Counted from the first letter of the stretch, positions 44,687 through 56,722 are shown. The stretch is DNA of 64,000 nt from Diadophis punctatus similis (GCA_023053685.1 JALIGW010000003.1:142841508-142905507); one strand, 5' to 3'. The notes: a model not told the origin generated them from the letters alone. Numbers and translations: made by a program.

Positions 44687-44920
44687 GCACTTAGACTTAT
44701 ATACCGCTTCACAGTTCTTTACAGCTCTCTCCAAGCAGTTTTACAGAATCAGCATATTTCCCCCAACAATCTGAGTCCTCATTTTACCGACCTGGGAAGG
44801 ATGAAAGGATGAGTCAACCTTGAGCCTGGTGAGATTTGAACTGCCAAATTGCAGTCAGCCGGCAGTCAACAGAAGTAGCCTGCAGTACTGCACTCTAACC
44901 ACTGAGCCACCATGGCTCAT
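44687..44920 (-). mobile_element. tRNA-derived squamate SINE, antisense
   Basis: Collinear with 37628-37855 ('agcacttagacttatatacc' through 'ctaaccactgagccaccatg'). Confidence 0.8.
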
Positions 44921-45455
44921 TCTGGGTTTTAGCTGCTTTGAACAAAATCCATTTTTTTAAAGAATAACACACAAACAAGTTGGAACTGCAACTCCTTTGG
45001 TTTTCTGTTACTTTTCCCTTTGGGCATTTTGTGATCCTTGAATATAATGGTCTTCCTTAGTTTCATTCACATTGCTTCTAATGTTTGCTCTCCACAAGGT
45101 GTTTTCTTATTCATGTAAATTAGGTTTTCTCTAATCGGCTGAGATTCCTTTGCCTTCTGTGCATCTGGGCTCCATGGGTCATTTGGGCTCCATAAATATT
45201 GGTGATTGGAAAATAAATTTATAATCAGCCCCCATAGTTATAGTCAGTACATATATGTTGAATTTTTCCTGCACATTCATTAATGCAACCAGTGAACAGT
45301 ATTGATATAATACGACATAGACATAATTATTTAGCTGATCAGCAAATAGCTTTATATGATTTGTAGGCTAGCGAATGTCCCCAAATGAGATGGTGGGGTC
45401 TCATCTTCCCCTTTCCTTGTTCTAGAAAGAGGCACAAAAGTCACAGTGATATTTA
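44921..45455. other. No gene seen
   Basis: This is unassigned sequence. Confidence 0.45.
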
Positions 45456-45942
45456 CCATATTTTTGGAGTATAAGATGCACCTTTCCCCCCCTAAAAGAG
45501 GCTGAAAATTTGGGTGCATCTTATACTCTGAATGTAGCTTTTTCGAAGCTTTCCCCCCCAGCCCTAACGAGGTGCTAACGATCTTCCTGGCTCTTCCTGG
45601 CTTGCAGGCTTGTTTTCATTGCTACTCCCTCCAAAAAAGGTTTTTTCAGCCCTAACGAGGTGCTATTGATCTTCCCGGCTTGCAAGATTTTTTCATTGCT
45701 ACTCCCTCGGAAGAAGTTTTTTTCCCAGCCCTAAGTCTTTGCAGGCTTGTTTTCATTGCTACTCCCTCTGAAGATGATTTTTTTCAGCCCTAACCAGGGG
45801 ATAAAATAATGTGCTGAAGCTGACCAGACTAAGGACGCTAGCCAGATGAATACCTGGTAGGCAGATTTTTTCCCCTATTTTCCTCCCCCCAAACTAAGGT
45901 GCGTCTTATACTCCAGTGCATCTTATACTCTGAAAAATACGG
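45456..45942. mobile_element. TA-flanked MITE (same family as 5242-5747)
   Basis: The left end CCATATTTTTGGAGTATAAG and right end 'TGAAAAATACGG' are flanked by TA. The interior 'gccctaacgaggtgcta' units are duplicated. Confidence 0.85.
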
Positions 45943-46944
45943 TAATACATTTGCCAACAAAGCAGAACATTTTTATAGCACTTCAGATGCCAAAGGACAA
46001 CAAAGGCCAAGATTTGGCTTCAAGATCCTGGTTAGTTCACTGTTGCTCCACAGATAATACAGAAAGAGATTTATGGCACGTATTGTCACAGCACATTTAA
46101 GCATCCTCTTAATTAAGCCCACAGTCTTTGCTTGATAGCATCACAGAGTTGAGACAAAGCAAAATGATATGATTTCCCTCTGAGCTTTTAGTGAGGGTGT
46201 CTAGAACGCACACTTCAGATTAAGAAGGGGCAGTGAGTTGATGGGGTGGGGATGATAGACAGAGAGATCATCTGTGATGTTAACTGGCTGAATTTTATCA
46301 GCTTTAGCCATCAGGTTCCCCCCTCCCCCCCTTGTAAAGTATACCACAGCAAGAGCTTCTTTGTATGGTACTTACGTTAAATCATTGAATAAATACACAC
46401 CTTGTATGCATTTAATTTTAATGTAAAGTGATCAGTGAATATTAAAAAAATTGAGAAGAATGACAGAAAACAAAGTACTCAAAACCAAACATCCTCCCCA
46501 AACAGTGCTCTCCCCAAACATCCTCCCCTTAACATAGTTTGAAAATATTAACTGATTAATTAGTTTTTATAATGTTAAAAGGGCAGAATGGGTGTTGCAT
46601 AAACATATTTGCAAAGCTCATTAGGAAAGTTAGTTTCTGAGGCATACACCTTTTCTACCTAGACACCACATCAATGTTCTTGTGTTCACATGTTGTAATA
46701 GTGTCACACTTTTAGTATGTGTCCTGAGGTTGCTATGGACCTCATGAGAAGGTGCTGATCTCCCCAATGGCCTTGTTCTTGTCATGTTCCTGCAGTATTG
46801 AGGTTGGCAAATGGAAAGATAGATGGGATAATATGTGGAAAACTGAAAAGGTTTATGGCTCCTGCAGATTGTAGGCTATGTTCACTTCTGAACATAGTGT
46901 AAGCATCTGGCATATGTGAAAATAATGGCATATAGAAGATTTTG
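45943..46944. other. No gene seen
   Basis: About 1 kb of unassigned AT-rich DNA. Confidence 0.5.
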
Positions 46945-47204
46945 AGCTGTGGTGGTGCAGTGGTTGGAATGCAGTATTGCAGGCTAATTCAGCTCACTGC
47001 TAGGAGTTCGATCCTCACTGGCTCAAGGTGGACTCCGACTTCCATCCTTCCGAGGTCAATAAAACTGAGGACCCAGATTGTTGGGGGCAATATGCAGACT
47101 CTGCATAAACTGCATAGAGAGTGCCGTAAATAAACTCTATGCATAAACTGCATAGAGAGTGCCGTAAAGCACAATGAAGTGGTATATAAGTCTAAGTTTT
47201 GCAA
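46945..47204 (+). mobile_element. tRNA-derived squamate SINE, with internal duplication
   Basis: Sense copy: 'agctgtggtggtgcagtggt' head, 'gaggacccagattgttgggg', and 'gtggtatataagtctaag' tail. The segment 'gcataaactgcatagagagt' occurs twice (about 47102 and 47140), a local tandem duplication of about 38 bp. Confidence 0.85.
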
Positions 47205-47207
47205 TAG

Positions 47208-47330
47208 TGGCAAATACCTGTAGCTCGGGTGTAGGATGAGGGTGAAGGTTCATTCTCCGAGCTTATGGGTTAGTTTCCGAACATTTTGTTACCAGGTTAC
47301 ATCTTCAGCAGAGTTTAGGGGATGTCAGTG
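47208..47330. repeat. Diverged copy of the 'gtctgcaagaaaa' dispersed repeat
   Basis: 'acctgtagctcgggtgtagg', 'gttagtttccgaacattttg' and 'ttaccaggttac' follow the landmarks of 23935-24118 at lower similarity. Confidence 0.5.
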
Positions 47331-47411
47331 CCAGTGTTTTTCTGTGTTTATAAGGGCTTCAGGTGTGGGTATGTCAGCTGAGGGTCTTGTGATGGGTCTT
47401 GTGATAAGGAG

Positions 47412-47641
47412 CAGAGGTGGTATTATCTTCCCTACCGGTTTACAAATGTGAGCATGTGCACGTGCAGGCTTCGCTCGCACCCCAGCCACGCATGTGTGCG
47501 ACCTTCTGCGCATGCGCTTTGCTTCAAAACATGCAGAAATAGGATGACATAGAGCCGGGGGGGGGGAGGCGGCGCAGCCACCCACAGATCACCACTAGCG
47601 GTTCGCCCGAGCCAGTCCGAACCGGCAGAATTCCACCTCTG
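47412..47641. mobile_element. hAT MITE (CAGAGGTGG variant)
   Basis: The left end CAGAGGTGGTATTATCTTCC and right end 'GGCAGAATTCCACCTCTG' enclose GC-rich sequence with 'tgcgcatgcgc'. No exact duplication was found. Confidence 0.75.
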
Positions 47642-47781
47642 AGTCTAAGGTGCCATTGCTATTGCTAAGTGCTATTTGAAAACTTAATTGGATATTTAAC
47701 ATGAACATAATCAAATCGAGAGTTTTGACCACTGCACCATCCTACTGGACAGAGTTGTATTATGCTTCTATTATAGTCATT
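47642..47781. other. Unassigned spacer
   Basis: Short sequence between a MITE and the polypyrimidine tract. Confidence 0.5.
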
Positions 47782-47838
47782 CCTCCTCCTCCCTCCTCCT
47801 CCTCTCTCCTCCTCCTCCCTCCTCCCTCCTCTTCTTCC

Positions 47839-47874
<36 letters not shown>

Positions 47875-48166
47875 CCTTCCCCTTCCCCTTCCCCTTCCCC
47901 TTCCCCTTCCCCTTCCCCTTCCCCTTCCCCTTCCCCTTCCCCTTCCCCTTCCCCTTCCCCTTCCCCTTCCCCTTCCCCTTCTTCTTCTTCTTCTTCTTCT
48001 TCTTCTTCTTCTTCTTCTTCTTCTTCTTCTTCTTCTTCTTCTTCTTCTTCTTCTTCTTCTTCTTCTTCTTCTTCTTCTTCTTCTTCTTCTTCTTCTTCTC
48101 CTTCTCCTTCTTCTCCTTCTCCTTCTTCTCCTTCTTCTCCTCCTTCTCCTCCTTCTCCTTCTTCCG
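47782..48166. repeat. 385-bp polypyrimidine tract: (CCT)n, (CCTTCC)n, (TTC)n
   Basis: Every base from about 47782 to 48166 is C or T. The middle is about 105 bp of CCTTCC hexamers (47875-47979), followed by about 120 bp of TTC and a mixed CTCCTT end. The reverse frame coding only Arg/Gly/Lys runs is an artefact of this repeat. Confidence 0.95.
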
Positions 48167-49400
48167 TGCTCTGTCATACATTGTTTGGCCTGCACTGCAT
48201 GCTGGTTAATCTGTTTACTTATGCAATGGTGGAAATGTGACCTGGCTATTGTGGTGATTAACAGAGTCAAATATCCTCACATTAACTAGTGAGCTGGGCA
48301 ATCAGGCTGGATTATTGTTACATTCAATTTAAATTACAGCGGCATGACAGGTCCTGAGGTATTTAGTAACAGATTTCACAGCCCAGATATGCTTCACGTG
48401 TAATGAATAAACTCGGGAGAGCAACACAAAGGAAAGAGAGAGAGAGAAAATTAAAAAAAAAAGATATTTTAGGATTATCGGGAAAAATTTGCGAAGTACA
48501 GCTGGCATCAAATTCTACAAAATGAACGTGGTCTCCAGCCAGTTGAGGGACAAAGAAGTGCATTTTTCTTCATGCTGCTTCTGAATTATTATGATTGACT
48601 TTTCCTCTGTTTACTTATTAGCACTGAACTCTTTGCACGGCAGAACTGTGATCCAGCATGGAACTTGTCTGAACAGAAAATATGCCCAGTAGCCTAAAAG
48701 GGGAATATAAAGAAAGCACACCAGAAAAATATCAGAACGAAGTCAATTAGCTTTGTGACAATGGGAGACAAGGTTGATGTGTTGAGCTGGAACAATATTC
48801 AGTATTCTCAAACTAGGTTGTTTCACACTGCACTGCATTCCAAGGTAGATTTAATTTAAATATTTAACCAGTGCTGTAACTCTGCAGCAATTTAGCAGGC
48901 TTGGTACATAATTTCATTCTCACAAATGACTTGGTAACTTTGACTTTTCTAAAAAAATATTTTTATGATTCAGAAACAGTGTTTCAGCGCTGATGGGGGA
49001 GGGGAGGAATATAAAGAGATAACCCATTCACTTTTAAGACACATTGAGGTCGCAATCCTAAACTCATTTACGATCTAATCCAGAGCATAAGTATTCATAG
49101 AGGGTTATGTTCCATATTCAGTTTCTGCTTTCTTGGGGTTTTTTCCCCCATGGATCCTCAACAGTCAATTTGATGCAATGATAATGAAAATAGAAACTAT
49201 TGGTCAGTTTGCACATGTGAGTGTAAAGCCCAGGCATTATGGGAATTGTAATTAAAAAGATCAGAAGGGAATTAGGTTGAATATCCTGGGGAATTAAATT
49301 GAAAATTTCCATAAAAATGGAAACGCCTTCTGTAAACAAACAGATCCTAGAAAAAAAAGTTTGTAAGATAAATATTGTAATGCTTGTGTAATTTGTAATA
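48167..49400. other. No gene seen
   Basis: About 1.2 kb without recognisable repeats; looks single-copy. Confidence 0.45.
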
Positions 49401-49796
49401 CAGGTAGTCCTCGTTTTACAACAGTTCATTTAGTGACTGTTCAAAGTTACAGCGGCACTGAAAAAATGGGTTTATGATCATTTTTCACACATTCAACCTT
49501 TGTAGCATCCCCGTGATCATGTGATCAAAATTCAGATGCTTGGCAACTGGTTCGTACTTATGATTGTTGTTGTTTCCCAAGATCCTGTGATCAACTTTTG
49601 CGACCTTCTGACAAGCAAAATCAATGGGGAAGCCAGGTTCACTAAACAACCATGTTACCCACTTATCAACTGCAGTGATTCATTTAATAACTGTGGCAAG
49701 GAAGGTCATAACATGGGGCAAAATTCACTTAACATATGTCTCAGTTAACGGCAGAAACGTTGGGCTCAATTGTGATAGTATGTCGAGGTCTACCTG
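49401..49796. mobile_element. Pogo-like MITE, uninterrupted copy
   Basis: The left end CAGGTAGTCCTCGTTTTACA and right end 'GAGGTCTACCTG' are flanked by TA on both sides (49399-49400 and 49797-49798). At 396 bp it gives the intact layout for judging the interrupted copies. Confidence 0.9.
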
Positions 49797-50125
49797 TATC
49801 TGTCCAAGACCAATTTGTGGCAATGAGTCAGAAATAGATAATGAAGGATGCACCAGCCACAGAATCAGTTAACACTTGGTTGGCAATTCTTGGAAAGAGC
49901 AAGTGAAACTCTAGAGAGTGTCTTGGCAAGACTTTAAAACCAAAAGTCAGAGAAGACAACGAAGTTGTTGCATAAAAGATTCATGGAGAGGTACAGTATT
50001 GGGAGTGCAGCCATATTTAACTGACTCCAGAGTAATCTAAATGGAAAACATGTCTAGGTTCAAGAGCGCTAATTTTGGGCTGAGAAAACAAAGCACACCT
50101 ATCGTGTTTGCCAGTTAAACAAATA
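49797..50125. other. No gene seen
   Basis: This is unassigned sequence. Confidence 0.5.
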
Positions 50126-50930
50126 CAGGTAGTCCTCAACTTATGACCACAATGAAGCCCAAAATTTCTTTTTTTTTAATTCAAAAAGTTTTATTAGTAC
50201 AAAGTACAAACATTTTTCTCTTTTCTCCTTCCCTTCCCCCCAAACCCCTCCCCCCTCCCCCCTTTCACCCCCCCACCCCCCCAACTTCCCAGAAAAAACA
50301 CAGGGTATAGTATACAATAAGCATAATATTAAAAAATACTAACAAATTGTTAATTTCGAAATTTCTCTAGTTCTTTAACTCCTAATTACTCAAAACTTTT
50401 AAAACATAATCTAAAAATTACGTGTATAACATTGGTAAGCTAACATTCCAATATATAAAATTGTAACTATATATCTTTCATTTAAATAGCCCTTAAAGTA
50501 TAATATGATAATACAGAAAAAGAAAAGGGAAATTTTCTCCACCATCCAGCCAGATGGTGGATGGCGCATAAGCCCAAAATTTCTGTTGCCAAGTGAGACA
50601 TTTGTTAAGTTGAGTTTTGCCCCATTTTACGATCTGCCTCGCCGCAGTTGTTAAGTGAATCACTGCAGCTGTTAAGTCGGTAACATGGTTATTAAGTGAA
50701 TCTGGCTTCCCCACTGGCTTTGCTTGTCAGAAGGGTACAAGAGATGATCACATGACCCCCCGGGACACTTTCGACCATCATAAGTATGAATCAGTTGCCA
50801 AGCATCTGAATTTTGCAATGGAATGCTGCAATGATTGTAAGTGTGAAAAACGGCCATAAGTTACTTTTCTCAGTGCCGTTGTAACTTCAAATGGTCACTA
50901 AATGAACTGTTGAAAGTCGAGGACTACCTG
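50126..50930. mobile_element. Pogo-like MITE interrupted by an L1 end
   Basis: The left end CAGGTAGTCCTCAACTTATG and right end 'GAGGACTACCTG' enclose the family interior. Bases 50170-50569 are a later antisense L1-type insertion. Confidence 0.9.
50170..50569 (-). mobile_element. 5'-truncated L1-type 3' end, antisense, 15-bp TSD
   Basis: Read on the minus strand it ends 'gtactaataaaactttttg' plus poly(A), preceded by a G-rich tract and 'tgtttgtacttt', matching the 3' UTR of the element at 11131-13669. Exact duplications AAGCCCAAAATTTCT flank it (50155-50169 and 50570-50584). It is 400 bp with no coding sequence. Confidence 0.9.
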
Positions 50931-51783
50931 CATGGAAAATATACCCAAGATTACTTTTCCATGTTCCTCTTTGTAGACTGTCTGGTGATGTTCCATTATG
51001 CAGTACAGAGAGATGATGATCAAACTGATTTGGAATAATTATTTCTACAGTCCTTTCCCTCAAATACAACATGGCTGATACTAAGGCCAGCTCTTATGCC
51101 TGAAGCTTTATGCAGACGGCGATGAGAATGAGCAGGTTCTATCTTTAGATTCCCCCCCTTCTTTTAAATTCTGCATAACTGTCACGGGAGATGTAATGAG
51201 ATGATAAAAGATAATATGGCCTTCTCCTTCTAATCGATAGCTTCCAAAGCCTAGCCTGAAATCAGTTCACTGGAGTCATTGTTACACAGGAGATACAGAC
51301 GAAGAACAAAATGGCAGCTGCTTATTGAAGATTCTAATGATTTTAGCTAGAGAATTGATCCCCAGGTTCCCAATTCTGCCATATTCGCTTTTAGAAAATA
51401 GCAATAAATATATTGGTTGTTCTTCCCACCATTCAAATTTACCTTAGGGATGTTGGTGCTGCCTCATGATAAAATGGTGTACATGTCTACTATATTTGCA
51501 GGTGGAGAGAACAGTCAGAGAACCTTATGCTCTCAAACAGTCCGAAATCAGACCATGACTCAGAAATATCCGAACAGACAACATTCAGACTAATTTGCAT
51601 CTCATAAAAAGGTATTTAAAGACCTGTGTTCTGACAGACGAGCACAATTCAAAACGCACTGACGATGTCTCCTTGAACGGTGATGAAACAATGTCTCCTT
51701 AAACGGTGATGTCTTCTTGAGCAGTGATGAAACCAAATTGCCAAGCTCAGAGCTCAAACCAACAGCCTAACCTTATACTCTTA
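50931..51783. other. Unassigned, with a dispersed-repeat fragment
   Basis: No gene. Bases about 51660-51775 carry reiterated 'tgtctccttgaacggtgatg' and 'gaaaccaaattgccaagctc' strings related to the 'gtctgcaagaaaa' repeat. Confidence 0.45.
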
Positions 51784-52170
51784 TAGGTAGTCCTCGACTT
51801 ACAACAGTTCATTTAGTAACCGTTCAAAGTTACAACGGTTCTGAAAAAAGTGTTCATTTTTCACACTTGTGACCATTGCGGCATCCCCATGGTCACGAGA
51901 TCAAAATTCAGACACTTGGCAATGAACTCATATTGATGACGATTATGTCCGGGGATCATGGGATCACTTTTTGCGACTTTCTGACAAGCAAAGTCAATGG
52001 GGAAGCCAAATTCACTTAACAACCGCATTTCTAAGTTAACAGTTGCAGTGATTCACTTAACAACTGTGGCAATAAAGGTCGTAAAATGGGGTTAAAAATC
52101 ACTTAACAACTGTCTCATTTATCAACAGAAATTTTGGACTCAATTGTGGTTGTAAGTCAAGGACTATCTG
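51784..52170. mobile_element. Pogo-like MITE
   Basis: The left end TAGGTAGTCCTCGACTTACA (first base changed) and right end 'CAAGGACTATCTG' are flanked by TA. At 387 bp it is uninterrupted. Confidence 0.9.
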
Positions 52171-52784
52171 TACTTGTGACTTTCACATTTAGGTCTTACA
52201 CGGTCAGATTAGCAACGCTATTTATAGAAGTGAGGTCCCTGTAGTTGGGTCTCTCTAGAAGACATTCTGTTTTCTTGCCATTTAAGGAAAATGTACATAT
52301 GTTTAACAGTTCAGCCCAAGATAGGTTACCCCAAATTCATCCTTTGTAATTGTACAAGCTATTTAAAAATAAAAATAAAAAATACACTCCAGGCTAAAAC
52401 ATGTTGCTTTCTGTTTTAAAGTCTTACAAATAAATGACCGCGATCTTATAAAATGGAGATATGTTGCCCACTTATTCAGGATGGCTGAAAAGAGACAGTG
52501 ACTCAGTCGATTTGTCTTGTCACAAAGATTGCATAAAGATACACAGCTAAGAAATGATGAAAGCTACTTTTCAATGAAAACATACCCTTTTCCCGCTCAC
52601 CACAAATCACCTCCCTTCCCTGCATAAATCAACATCAGTTGTGTGTATTAAAGGGCAGTTCCATAGTGCTCTCCCGCTTTCAGTATAAAAGATGTGACAA
52701 TGGGATGGGGTGGGATGGATGGATGGATGGATGGATGGATGGGAGGGACTGTTTTTCAGCAGGCTTAGAAGGATGGTAGAGTAA
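52171..52784. other. No gene; short (GGAT)n
   Basis: Unassigned sequence with a GGAT tetranucleotide run at 52709-52742. Confidence 0.5.
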
Positions 52785-53265
52785 CTTCTCAGGTGCTTGT
52801 CCAAAAAGCAACTGGACTTTCTTGGTTTTTTGCCTTTGAAAGTTAGAATTGAAGAACCTTCTTGGTTGAGAAGCGAAACATTTTCAAGGGGAAACCCCCT
52901 TGTCAGTTGTATGTCTATGCAGGGTGATGCACCCCTATCTAATATTATGGTAGATTCCAATACAAGCAGAATACGTGATATGCAAAGAGACGATGTTGGA
53001 TCTTTACTTGGGATTCAGACAGTTAGAAATAAAACCGAGATTAAAAGTCTAATAGAAAATATTTATTTCCGTACAAAAACAATAAATCCTGAATAATTAC
53101 ATCTTTGCTAAGAAAACACGACCGTTCAGGTCAAGAGCTAAGTCAGAAGGAAAAAAAATGGTGGGTTAGGAATGTGGACATGCGTAGAAAGCATATCACG
53201 AAAAAGCACCTTTGGGACAACCGTGACCTGGATGATTGAGAATCTCCGTAGACATTTCAGGAGCC
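52785..53265 (+). repeat. Dispersed repeat with 'gagaagcgaaac' and 'gacctggatgattgagaatc'
   Basis: 'agcaactggactttcttggt', 'cttcttggttgagaagcgaa' and, at 53193-53250, 'aaaagcacctttgggacaac' and 'gtgacctggatgattgagaa' also appear, antisense and rearranged, at 63340-63490. Similar phrases are common in vertebrate dispersed repeats, possibly Penelope-like. The middle part (52920-53100) is not recognised. Confidence 0.5.
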
Positions 53266-54082
53266 TCTTTCTCAGTTGCGATCCTTAGAAAGAGAACAGC
53301 GCATGTTCACATCGGTGAATACAAACCTAAAGGAAACCAATTCTGTGGATATCCCAAATCACATACTCAAAGCATTGTATTTCCTCAGGGGGCTCGACAA
53401 CGGGCACGTTTGCAAATGTTGTGTAGCATTTGGAAAAAGCCAGGAGTCCCTGCAAACATTTGAGAAGGTGACACTAAAGCTTTCTTAGCAAGGGTTGTCT
53501 CTTGTCATGAATCTAGTAGAACTGTTCTTTGGATGTCAGCAGTCTGGATGACTGTTGGCTGGAGCCTGACTGGTCCACCTTGGCTTGGCTGAGATCCAGA
53601 CTGTTCTATAGGAAAAAAAATACATGTAGAGTCTCTTAATTAATCTGGATATTTTACTCAGCATGCATACCCTAAAGTTCCTGAGAGGACAGCAATCTAT
53701 CAGCTTGCTCGGGGTAAAATGAGTATGATGTCCAGAAAAAAGAAAAGGAAAGAGAAATTATTGTTGTCACATTATCTTACAAAAAAAAATGTTTCACAGA
53801 TGCGTACGCAAAATAACACAAACCTTGAGTAAGACATTTTCCATTTTAGGATACTGTCCAAAATAGAATTTAGTTGTTTCTAACCATATGGTTTGAATGA
53901 AGAAAATATGATATATATTGATAGGGAATTATAGATAAACCCAAGCTGATAGAGAAAGAATAGGCCACAGCAGGGTACAGAAATGCATCAGTGTTGTTTT
54001 GTGCACATTTTCAAAACGAGCAGTGTTTCCTTTTGCAAGACAAATGAGCTGGTGGGATTAAGTTTGCCCAGTGTTTCTAGGC
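53266..54082. other. No gene seen
   Basis: This is unassigned sequence. Confidence 0.45.
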
Positions 54083-54402
54083 CAGGAGTGTCAAACTCGA
54101 TTTCATTGAGGACCACATCAGGGTTGTGTTTAACCTTGGGGGGGTGGGGGCGTGGCCAGGGTGGGTGTGGCCAGCTCAACCTCACTCATGTCGGGGGCGC
54201 CTGTGGTGGCTCGAGCGCTCTGCCAGTGAAAACGGGCTACCGAGCTCCGTTTTAGGCTGCTATAGTTTCCTGCAACCCTCTGCCAGCAGAAACATTTTTG
54301 CTGGCAGAGGCACCATGGGCCAGTTTCCAGGGCAGCCCACGGGCCAAGTCTAAGCACCACATGCGCCGAATCCAGCCCGCGGGTCTTGAGTTTGAATTCC
54401 AC
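54083..54402. mobile_element. Long hAT MITE ('GTGTCAAACTC' family)
   Basis: The left end is CAGGAGTGTCAAACTCGA; the right end 'TTGAGTTTGAATTCC' is decayed. The interior matches 43011-43416. Confidence 0.8.
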
Positions 54403-54544
54403 GTCAAGTGAGGAAAAGTTATCACTGGAAGATATTTTCATGCTACCGATTGTATTCAAAGCTGATCCCAGCATTAAACTGAATCAATCAACTACCTGTT
54501 TAGTTTAGTTTAGAAGTTTCTGCAAGACAGGGAGTGAAATGAAG

Positions 54545-54951
54545 CAGGGGTTGGTTTCACTTACCTTCGCCACCAGTTCGCATCGCGACGTTTCGTGCAC
54601 GTGTACTCGCTCCGTTCGTCCCCAAACTTTCACTTCCGCAATTTCACTTCCGCGCATGCTCAGAAGGTGGATTCATTCCGAAACACAGCTGAGGAGCTCA
54701 TCAGCTGTGCTTTGGGCAAAGAAATAAAGGTCAGTATTAACCCGGGGGTGGGCGGGAGGGCTTTTTTCACAGCACAGAACGCTGTGAAGCCATCCAAACT
54801 CAAAAAATCCGGCCGAAAAATTCAGAAAAAAAGTTGGCGGTGAGCACGGACCGGCACAGACAGAACCGGATCCGTGACACCAAAATTACATCACCAGCGG
54901 GTCACTAACGGTTCAGGTGATCTGGTCCGAACCGGGAGGAACCCACCCCTG
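54545..54951. mobile_element. hAT MITE ('CAGGGGTTGGTTTCAC' variant)
   Basis: The left end CAGGGGTTGGTTTCACTTAC and right end 'GGAGGAACCCACCCCTG' are flanked by AAATGAAG (54537-54544) and AAATGGAG (54952-54959), a 7/8 duplication. It is CpG-containing and 407 bp. Confidence 0.85.
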
Positions 54952-54959
54952 AAATGGAG

Positions 54960-55152
54960 GGACTGAGAGCTCTGTGTACCACATAATGTGTCCTTCTATC
55001 TGTGTCCCATGGCCAGTTCATAACTTTCACAATATGGGAACTGAAGCCTGAAGCATTGTTAGAGAGATGGTGCCGCTTGCAGTCATTTTTTTTAACCCCA
55101 TTTGCTTTTCTAGGACAAGAACTCCTCCAAGTCATTTTGTAGAAAATTATTA
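54960..55152. other. Unassigned spacer
   Basis: No feature seen. Confidence 0.5.
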
Positions 55153-55271
55153 CAAGTGGTCCTCAACTTACAACAGTTCATTGAGTGAACGTTCAGAGTT
55201 ACAATAGCACCGAAAAAAGTGACTTATGACCATTTTCTCACAGTTACAGCTTTTGCAGCATCCCCATAATA

Positions 55272-56603
55272 TAAGGTGACCAGACGTCCTGCTTTTGGCG
55301 GGACAGACCCGATTTTAAACAAATTGTCCCGCGTCGTTTCAAAAAAGTCCCGCTTTTTGAATTTGCGTAACAGGCTCTTCTGCACGAAAGAGCCTGGGCC
55401 CTTCTGCCCGGATGTCTCCCACACAGAAATCTGTGGAACGTGCACAGGCCGGTGTAAAAAAAAAATCAGAGCCGGGATGTTTCTTCACATCTTCACATCA
55501 ACGCCGCTTCCGAGCGAAAGGAAAGGAAGCGCCTCATCCACATTCCCGCCCGCACCTTTTTTTTCTCTCTTCCTCTCCCCAGTGTGATTCCCGGCGACGT
55601 CCAGGGACTCTTTCAGCAGCCGAGCCAGGCCCCGCCCGGCTTCCTCCCCGCCTCCCGCGTGTCATTCACTCTTTGCATCTCGGGCCCTCCCCCTCCCCCC
55701 TGCAGGCCCATATACTCTCTGCCTCGCACTCGCCAAAGCGGATCTTGAGGGAAAGAGCTCCGGGCCGGGCAGGAAAACCCCCCCACCGGGCTCCGACGTG
55801 CCCAAGGGCCAAGTTCAGCGCCTCGCACGCTCAGCCCCGCTTGACGGCAAAAACAGCCAGAAATGGGCTTCTGGAGGCGTAGAGAGAGCAGCGGCTTTGG
55901 TGGGTCTGGCCGTGTCCTTTCCCAGGTCTGCCACATGGGGGGAAGGAGCGGAGGCATGGGGCACCCGCCGGACGCCGCCCCGGAGAGAAGACCAGGCCCG
56001 GCTGGCAAGGGCCAGGAAGGATTTTTCCCACGCCGCCAGCCAGCTTGTCCTCCAGGCCAGACGCAGCAGAGGCTGCAGCTTTGTGCACCACCACCCCTTC
56101 ATCGCAGCCCTTACCAATGCCATGGCTGGGGCTCGCCTCTGCTGCATCTGACCCAGAGGACAAGCTGGCTGGCGGCGCAGGAAAAATCCTTCCTGGCCCT
56201 TGCCAGTCGGGCCTGGTCTTCTCTCCGGGGCGGCGTCCGGCGGGTGCCCCACGCCTCCGCTCCTTCCCCCCGTGTGGCAGACCCGGGAAAGGACACGGCT
56301 AGACCCGCCAAAGCCGCTGCTTCCTCTATGCCTCCAGAAGCGCATTCCTGGCTGTTGCCGTCAAGCGGGGCTGAGCGTGCAAGGCCATGGCAGCGGTAAG
56401 GGTCTTTAAGTGTGGAGCGGGGCGGTGGGGCTGCTAAGTGAAGGAAGGGAGAAGAGCTTGAGGTTTCGGAGCGAAATCCGGGAAGTAATGGAAGTCCTTC
56501 CCGAAGTCTTTTGTCCTGGCGTGGAAAGGGGAGGCGTGGATCATCTTCCCCCCTCCCCCCCAATGGTGTCCCACTTTACCAAAGTGAAAATCTGGTCACC
56601 TTA
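55272..56603. mobile_element. 1.3-kb hAT element ('TAAGGTGACCAGA' ends) with a 250-bp inverted repeat
   Basis: Perfect 13-bp ends TAAGGTGACCAGA and TCTGGTCACCTTA. Flanks CCATAATA (55264-55271) and CCATAATC (56604-56611) agree at 7/8 inside the host MITE. Subterminal 'gtcccgcgtcgtttc' motifs follow. The interior is very GC-rich and contains a long inverted repeat (55825-56380). Its overlapping open frames on both strands are mirror images of the same repeat and show no transposase motif. Confidence 0.85.
55825..56380. repeat. Inverted repeat, arms about 250 bp, loop about 61 bp
   Basis: The left arm 55825-56073 starts 'gcacgctcagccccgcttga'. The right arm 56135-56380 ends with its complement 'tcaagcggggctgagcgtgc'. 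The arms are highly similar with scattered mismatches. A transcript would form a long duplex RNA. Confidence 0.9.
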
Positions 56604-56722
56604 CCATAATCAAAATTCAGATGCTTGGCAACTAGTTCGTATTTTATGAGTGTTGCTGGGTCCCAGGTTCTTTTGCGACCTTCTGACAAGTCAAATCAAT
56701 GAGGAAGCCAGATTCACTAAAC

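Noticed and set aside
47665..48270. Long Arg/Gly, Lys or Ser/Pro-rich open frames on both strands
   Set aside because: They are translations of the polypyrimidine tract at 47782-48166 and have no codon variety.
55815..56399. Two 176-178-codon frames on opposite strands with similar sequence
   Set aside because: They are the two arms of one inverted repeat read in opposite directions, with no family motif, so not genes.
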